From: Collinsella aerofaciens
Lineage (GTDB): Bacteria > Actinomycetota > Coriobacteriia > Coriobacteriales > Coriobacteriaceae
Reading direction: 5' to 3'
NCBI RefSeq assembly: GCF_018785265.1
Contig: NZ_WQPK01000024.1
Span: 24,638-88,637, forward strand
DNA: 64,000 nucleotides
Part shown: in pieces, positions 59,785 through 64,000 of the stretch
Layout: each line of letters starts with the position of its first letter
Position numbering within the stretch: position 1 is the first letter of the stretch
Position numbers and translations under genes: made by a program
The notes under the pieces: model-generated
What the model saw: only the letters and a program-made list of their open reading frames with translations
Told to the model about the DNA's origin: nothing
The model's database searches: none

Positions 59785-59835
59785 CCTCGCTCATATGCGT
59801 GTTACTAACATATATAGTACTAACACGTATGTGAG
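59785..59835 (-). promoter_or_regulatory. Repeat-rich promoter region of the DUF234 ATPase
   Basis: Read leftward the region carries two TGTTAGTA units 14 bases apart around a TATATA core, all inside an imperfect palindrome (GCTCATATGCGTGTTA ... TAACACGTATGTGAGC). It looks like a promoter covered by an operator, possibly for self-control. Confidence 0.5.
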
Positions 59836-59873
59836 CAATTTTCCAGTCGGACGGAGAAGAAATGACAGCGCTT

Positions 59874-61232
59874 CTACTTAACGAGGCGCTTGAGTTTGGC
59901 ATAGTCCTGAATCTGCTTTTTGCGCTTGGCGTTGAGGAGGTTGTTGAGGTCGAGCTTCTCAATGGTGCAGCGTTTGAGTAGCTCGGAGCTGTCAAAGCCG
60001 TTTGACTCAATGTCTTCATCCAGATCGTGCTTGAGCTTGGTCCATTTATTGAGCTGCGAGCGCACGTAGGCCGCGGGACGTTCTATCTCGTTGGCGATGT
60101 CGCGTACGCTGGCGCCCGTTCCAAACGACTCACGTATCTTCGCCGTCTCCTTGCGCGTGCGCTCGTTTTTGGCATCGGTCTTGCATCGATCGCTGCAGTA
60201 GTGCCGTTTGACGCCACGATGCCCGGCAAGTGAGTAGGCGCGTCCGCACTGCTCGCAATAGCCAATTTTGACGGTGCTCAGCTTGCGCGAAAAATCAAAC
60301 CAGAGCCACGAGAGATAGCTGTCAAAGGAGAGGAACCCTGTGGACTCGTTGCCCTGGAACACATCCACGTGCGCGCCCGAGAGATGCGAGATCACGAGCG
60401 CCTGCACCAAAGCGGTGAGTACATCGCGGTCATCGTTGTCAAGTTCTTCGCGGCGCTCCTGGATATCTGCTTGAGGGTCGATTACATAGAAGCTCTCCTC
60501 GCTATTGCTGACCTTGAGTCGCGCTGAAATCTCCGAGCTGGAGTCTTCGTCCATGTAGAACATCGCCTGCAAAACACTGAAGTCATTAGCGGTGAGCTCG
60601 TGTTCAAAAGAGAGCACGTTGAGTGCAACGAGGGATTCTTCCTCGTCGATCATAAACATAAAGGCGTAGAAATATCCCGCATCGGATTCGATTTTGCGCA
60701 CGATGGGCAGGCTTTTGAATGAGTCGGTATAATCTCCGCCCGCCCTCAGGATAGTGGTGTAGATCTTGAAGGATGACCCGTTTGCCGCGCAGGTTACCAC
60801 TGATTTCTCGATTCTTTCCAATGCGGAGACCTTTGCGATGGTGCAGCTCCCGTTGAGGTATTCCTGGATGCGCATGGCAATAAGTGCTGCCATCGCGGCA
60901 TTGGCCCAATCGCGTACGGATTCTATTGCGTGCTTGCCAAAAAGCGGCCCGGTCTGTTCGGCGTAATCAAGTACGTTAAAGAGGCTTGCGCGGAAGGGCT
61001 GCTCTTTAACGGCGGTGGGTTCGATGCATGATGCCAGCCTGATCAGATCGGCATGGCGCTCGCTGTGTGCGGACCCTTCGTTGCTTTTGCTGCCGGCCAG
61101 CTCGGTGGGCATGTAGAGTTCAAAGACAAGCTGGGCCTCGCCAACGGGCCTATTGGGTTCGTTCTCTATGAGGTTGACTTTCTTAAACGGAATCGAACCT
61201 TCAACGGTGCGTGTTTGGGAGAACTCAAACAT
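59874..61232 (-). CDS. Protein with zinc finger and helix-turn-helix C-terminus
   Basis: The 452-residue protein is not recognised as a named gene. The first ~320 residues are a mixed alpha/beta region without clear motifs. A treble-clef-like zinc finger follows from C326 (YCEQCGRAYSLAG, then KRHYCSDRCKTDAK), similar in spacing to CGNR-type zinc fingers. A resolvase-like helix-turn-helix then runs IRESFGTGASVRDIANEIER, and a charged C-terminus closes the protein. DNA binding is therefore likely. It lies upstream of, and in the same direction as, the DUF234 ATPase but with its own spacer. A transcriptional role is inference. Confidence 0.65.
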   Translation of the reverse strand: MFEFSQTRTVEGSIPFKKVNLIENEPNRPVGEAQLVFELYMPTELAGSKSNEGSAHSERHADLIRLASCIEPTAVKEQPFRASLFNVLDYAEQTGPLFGKHAIESVRDWANAAMAALIAMRIQEYLNGSCTIAKVSALERIEKSVVTCAANGSSFKIYTTILRAGGDYTDSFKSLPIVRKIESDAGYFYAFMFMIDEEESLVALNVLSFEHELTANDFSVLQAMFYMDEDSSSEISARLKVSNSEESFYVIDPQADIQERREELDNDDRDVLTALVQALVISHLSGAHVDVFQGNESTGFLSFDSYLSWLWFDFSRKLSTVKIGYCEQCGRAYSLAGHRGVKRHYCSDRCKTDAKNERTRKETAKIRESFGTGASVRDIANEIERPAAYVRSQLNKWTKLKHDLDEDIESNGFDSSELLKRCTIEKLDLNNLLNAKRKKQIQDYAKLKRLVK

Positions 61233-61371
61233 TGTTACCCCTGTCTCTAGCTGAAGGTTTAATAGCGTAGCACGTTTAGGAAAATTACCCGGTCAAAATC
61301 TCTATATCGGATAAACGGCCAATCGTATCTTGTGATCGTCAAGAAAAGGGGTAACGAGAAAGGACCCGATC

Positions 61372-61989
61372 ATGCATTGCAAACAGTGTGGAGCAGAGAT
61401 TAACGACGGCGCCAAGTTCTGCGGCGTGTGCGGAACGCCTACAGTCGCGGCTGCGGCCAGCACGGCGGGAGACGCGATTTACGTCGAGGCCCGGCCGATT
61501 GAGAGCCAGTCTGTCGAGGCTCAGTTTCAAGCGGCGGAGGATGCAGAGGCCGCTGCTTGCCTGCAAGATTCACTTCGCGAGTCCATCGGGTCCCTTACGC
61601 GAGCGTCAGTGATTTCGTTGCTCTATGTGCTCTTTTTCAATTACGTGCTGGGAGGGGGCTCACTGGGGCTCGACTATATGATTCTGCTGGGGCTGCTTCT
61701 GATTGGTCCCTGGAAGGTAATTATCTCGCTGTACCGCAGCGGTGTAAGGCTTCCCTTTGTCTATGGTGGCGGCATTATCGGTATCACGATTATGCTAATC
61801 GAACTTGTGGTTCTCGTGGGCCTTCCTGTCGTTGTTCTGATGCTTTTTTACTGGTTGGGCAGCGTGATTCACGGAGCGGTTCCGGTTGTTCCCGAATTAG
61901 CCCCGATGACGATGGTGGCACTTTGGCCTATCGTCTCGGTTGCCAACATCATCTTCAAGGCAATCAAGCTGCACATGGCTCGCGCCTAG
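61372..61989 (+). CDS. Zinc-ribbon protein with four membrane helices
   Basis: The 205-residue protein begins with a zinc ribbon (C3, C6, C17, C20: MHCKQCGAEINDGAKFCGVC). A ~45-residue linker follows, then about four hydrophobic stretches (VISLLYVLFFNYVLGGG, YMILLGLLLIGPWKVIISL, IIGITIMLIELVVLVGLPVV, MTMVALWPIVSVANIIF). It belongs with the neighbouring zinc-ribbon genes by its N-terminus only. GAAAGGA lies 8 bases before the ATG. Function unknown. Confidence 0.7.
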   Translation: MHCKQCGAEINDGAKFCGVCGTPTVAAAASTAGDAIYVEARPIESQSVEAQFQAAEDAEAAACLQDSLRESIGSLTRASVISLLYVLFFNYVLGGGSLGLDYMILLGLLLIGPWKVIISLYRSGVRLPFVYGGGIIGITIMLIELVVLVGLPVVVLMLFYWLGSVIHGAVPVVPELAPMTMVALWPIVSVANIIFKAIKLHMARA

Positions 61990-62139
61990 CAAGTAGCCCG
62001 TCGCATGCCTTCCGCGTGGGGTCAGGCGAATTTGAAAGGTGAAAGAAAAGGTTTACAGTCGAGCAAATTGTCCTGGGCCTTTTCTGTTTGCAGGCTGTGG
62101 ACTATCGTTTCGATATGCTGAAGTTCTAGGGGGGGATAT

Positions 62140-63630
62140 ATGTACTGCGCAAGCTGCGGGGCAAAGATCAAAGACGGGGCGCGATACTGTTCCGCATGCG
62201 GAAAACCGTTGGATGTGGATGATGCGCCGGCGAATGCTCAGCAGCCGCTTCTTTCAGGTACACCAAAGGCGCCTGCTGATAGAAAAGCGACGAGCGATCC
62301 TGCTGCATCTCGCGCAGAGAGCGCTTCTCCGGCGCCCTCTGAGCATATGTCCTTTGCGGCCTTTATGATGCAGCGTCGGCAGATCGGCCGTTTTGCCGTG
62401 CCTACGTTTGTCGCCATTTTTGCAGCAATCATCTTTACCGCTAGTGTCGCCTACGCACTGGTCAAAGCTTACGAGGCCTTTGTGCTGCCTCAGCTGCAGC
62501 AGCAGGAACAGCCGGCTGCAGTCGAGAATAAGTCGTCTCAAAAGAAGGTCGCGGCAGCTAACAAGAAAGCGCACAAGGCCTACGAGGGCGTGGTTGCGCG
62601 TTACGAGGACTTTGTGAGCTATTGCGAGCAGAAGGGAGCTGGTACTGCCAACTACGACGACTGGGCTCTGGGGCGCGGCGATGATTCTGGGCTGGGGCAG
62701 ATATTCGTTTATGACAGCCAGAATGCTCCCGGCTTTTTAAACTACTACTATGCTTTCGATGATTTGAACGGCGACGGAATTGACGAATTGTTTATTGGGT
62801 CTGTCGATGCGCAGAACGATATTTCGGCGATTGTAGGTGCCTACTGCTTTGTTGATGGAAAGGCCGTTTCGGTTATGCCTTCGTCAGAGATGGTAGAAGG
62901 CTCCAGCAATATGACGAATCAGTATGACGGTTTTATTGCTCAGGGTGAGAGCCAAGTCATTACTGTCTGTAAGGACGGCATCGTTAAATTTACTTGTAGT
63001 CAGGATTGTAACCAGGCAGACTTCTATATTTCGCTTACTGCAAAGGGTCCTGAGGTCGTAGACGCGGTGCAAATTCAAAATAAGGAATTCGATAGACAGA
63101 ATGGCGCCTACTTGGTGAGGACCGTCGAGGATGGTGGCAAACCACAGGAGACGATGGTCCAGGGGCGTGAAGAAGCGTGCAAAATTCTTGACGAGATTGC
63201 CGGGGAGCATCCGGAGGCCGACATTGAAAAGCCGTCTGCAAGCAGCGATATGTGGAAGGCATTCAAAGGAGCGGAGCCTTCGGAGAGCTCTTTGAAGGAC
63301 GGCTCTGGCGCTGCAGACGATCGAACTGGCGCATCTCAAGCACCATCTGAAGCGGCATCCGATAGCGGCGACGATGGGGAGGCCGCTGCGGGCGACGATG
63401 GCGTGATCGCCGACATGGATGCGTTCATTGCAAACGCCAAGCGCGAGTTGATTGTGACAGATGACGCCTCTATTACGTACAAGGTCGCTGATAGGCCAAG
63501 CTATTGGGAGGGGGCGGCAACGTACGTTTGGTACGTCGAGTTTTATAAAGACGGAAAGGTCGTAGCGTCTGCGGAATGCGGCTCTGAAGGGTATCCGTGC
63601 CGGTCGATTATGGCCTATCACGAGAGCTAG
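62140..63630 (+). CDS. Zinc-ribbon membrane protein, paralog of 55516-56733
   Basis: The 496-residue protein has a zinc ribbon (C3, C6, C17, C20), the juxtamembrane MQRRQIGRFAVPTF shared with the protein at 55516, and one membrane helix (about 85-107). A helical Lys/Ala/Gln stretch and an extracytoplasmic part follow, with FDDLNGDGIDELFIG, a calcium-loop-like repeat also found in diverged form in the 56735 protein. The C-terminal ~100 residues follow an Ala/Ser/Asp-rich spacer. It is preceded by a GGGGG-rich leader. Role unknown. Confidence 0.7.
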   Translation: MYCASCGAKIKDGARYCSACGKPLDVDDAPANAQQPLLSGTPKAPADRKATSDPAASRAESASPAPSEHMSFAAFMMQRRQIGRFAVPTFVAIFAAIIFTASVAYALVKAYEAFVLPQLQQQEQPAAVENKSSQKKVAAANKKAHKAYEGVVARYEDFVSYCEQKGAGTANYDDWALGRGDDSGLGQIFVYDSQNAPGFLNYYYAFDDLNGDGIDELFIGSVDAQNDISAIVGAYCFVDGKAVSVMPSSEMVEGSSNMTNQYDGFIAQGESQVITVCKDGIVKFTCSQDCNQADFYISLTAKGPEVVDAVQIQNKEFDRQNGAYLVRTVEDGGKPQETMVQGREEACKILDEIAGEHPEADIEKPSASSDMWKAFKGAEPSESSLKDGSGAADDRTGASQAPSEAASDSGDDGEAAAGDDGVIADMDAFIANAKRELIVTDDASITYKVADRPSYWEGAATYVWYVEFYKDGKVVASAECGSEGYPCRSIMAYHES

Positions 63631-64000
63631 TAACTTTAGCCGAGACATGTTGGCATTACGGCGTGCGCGGCTCCTATACCTTTCCCCTTGTTCCATCCGA
63701 CGAGTTTAGTTACAGCTAAAACGGCCGTTACGAAGAGCTGACCGAGAGGCCGAAGACACTCGCCCGCTAAGCGGGTGTGCCCCAAAAGGGTATCTGGGGT
63801 TCGAACCCTCCCGGTTCTTCGTCAGTTGACCAAAGGTGCGACATTATTACCGCTCGCCGGCGGGTGACTAAATGCGATGACTTGAGGGCTATAATTAACC
63901 GAGCTAAGTTGGGGGATAGATGGTAGTGTCGAGAAAGTTGGTGTAGAGCCCCATCCGAAGCGAGTCGGCCCGGCGTCCTAGAATCTGGAATACGGTTGAT
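63631..64000. other. Right-end region
   Basis: 370 bp with no supported protein gene. It holds a degenerate tRNA-Ser-like sequence at 63732-63824. The last ~170 bases show nothing recognisable. Confidence 0.4.
63732..63824 (+). pseudogene. Degenerate tRNA-Ser(GCT)-like sequence
   Basis: A GAAGAGC/GTTCTTC acceptor, an anticodon arm with GCT (CTCGC-CCGCTAA-GCGGG), a class II variable arm and GTTCGAAC of the T-loop can be laid out. But the D stem does not pair, the T stem has a mismatch, two extra bases sit before the acceptor, and CCA is not encoded. It is more likely a decayed tRNA or an attachment-site remnant than a working gene. Confidence 0.4.

Overview
The window is about 64 kb of high-GC chromosomal DNA around a bacterial replication origin. 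Gene content and order suggest an actinobacterium of the class Coriobacteriia, most likely Collinsella or a close relative. This is inferred from the parAB-rsmG-khpB-yidC-yidD-rnpA-rpmH / dnaA-dnaN-recF-dciA-gyrB-gyrA layout, the protein sequences and the codon usage; no database search was possible.

Layout. (1) 1-5.6 kb: the 3' end of rlmN, then a leftward block parA, parB and a small membrane protein. A triplet of perfect parS sites lies upstream of parA. rsmG, khpB/jag, yidC, yidD, rnpA and rpmH follow, also leftward, with a consensus promoter ahead of rpmH. (2) 5.5-17 kb: a candidate bipartite origin and the rightward replication block. An unusual ATPase/winged-helix gene sits between rpmH and dnaA, followed by dnaA, dnaN, recF, a DciA-like gene, gyrB and gyrA. 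(3) 17-25.4 kb: tRNA-Ile/Ala/Ile, a BFN-domain gene, two hypothetical genes, typA, two leftward membrane protein genes, a single nuclease-like gene framed by inverted hairpin repeats, and two leftward tRNA-Ser genes. (4) 25.4-40.5 kb: rpsF-ssb-rpsR-rplI-dnaB-purA, purD, a NUDIX hydrolase, an ABC exporter, a membrane protein, then carA-carB behind a PyrR-type RNA element. (5) 40.2-47.8 kb: a repeat-rich intergenic region, then a 2130-residue cell-wall-anchored GH31 glycosidase. (6) 47.8-55.1 kb: purE, a class B sortase, a MoaE-like protein, a CmpB-type membrane protein, then purF-purM-purN. (7) 55.5-64 kb: accessory-looking DNA with four zinc-ribbon membrane proteins, a DUF234-type ATPase, a zinc-finger/HTH protein, and a degenerate tRNA-Ser-like sequence at the edge.

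How the genes work together. ParA/ParB/parS, DnaA, the clamp, the helicase and its probable loader, both gyrase subunits, SSB and RecF make up the replication and segregation core. YidC/YidD/RnpA/RpmH, KhpB, RsmG, TypA, S6, S18 and L9 are translation and membrane-insertion functions. purA, D, E, F, M and N with carAB supply nucleotide synthesis. The GH31 enzyme and the nearby sortase suggest a surface system for host or dietary glycans, although the sortase class match is unproven.

Most notable observations: a nuclease-like gene between mutually inverted copies of a hairpin repeat (23.3-24.6 kb); an intergenic element with conserved head and loop but diverged yet still-paired stems, on both sides of the GH31 gene; a 203-bp MITE-like element with perfect 28-bp inverted repeats; a repeated non-canonical DnaA-box-like 13-mer beside a DnaA with a changed DNA-recognition motif; and a G9 tract at the start of the surface glycosidase.
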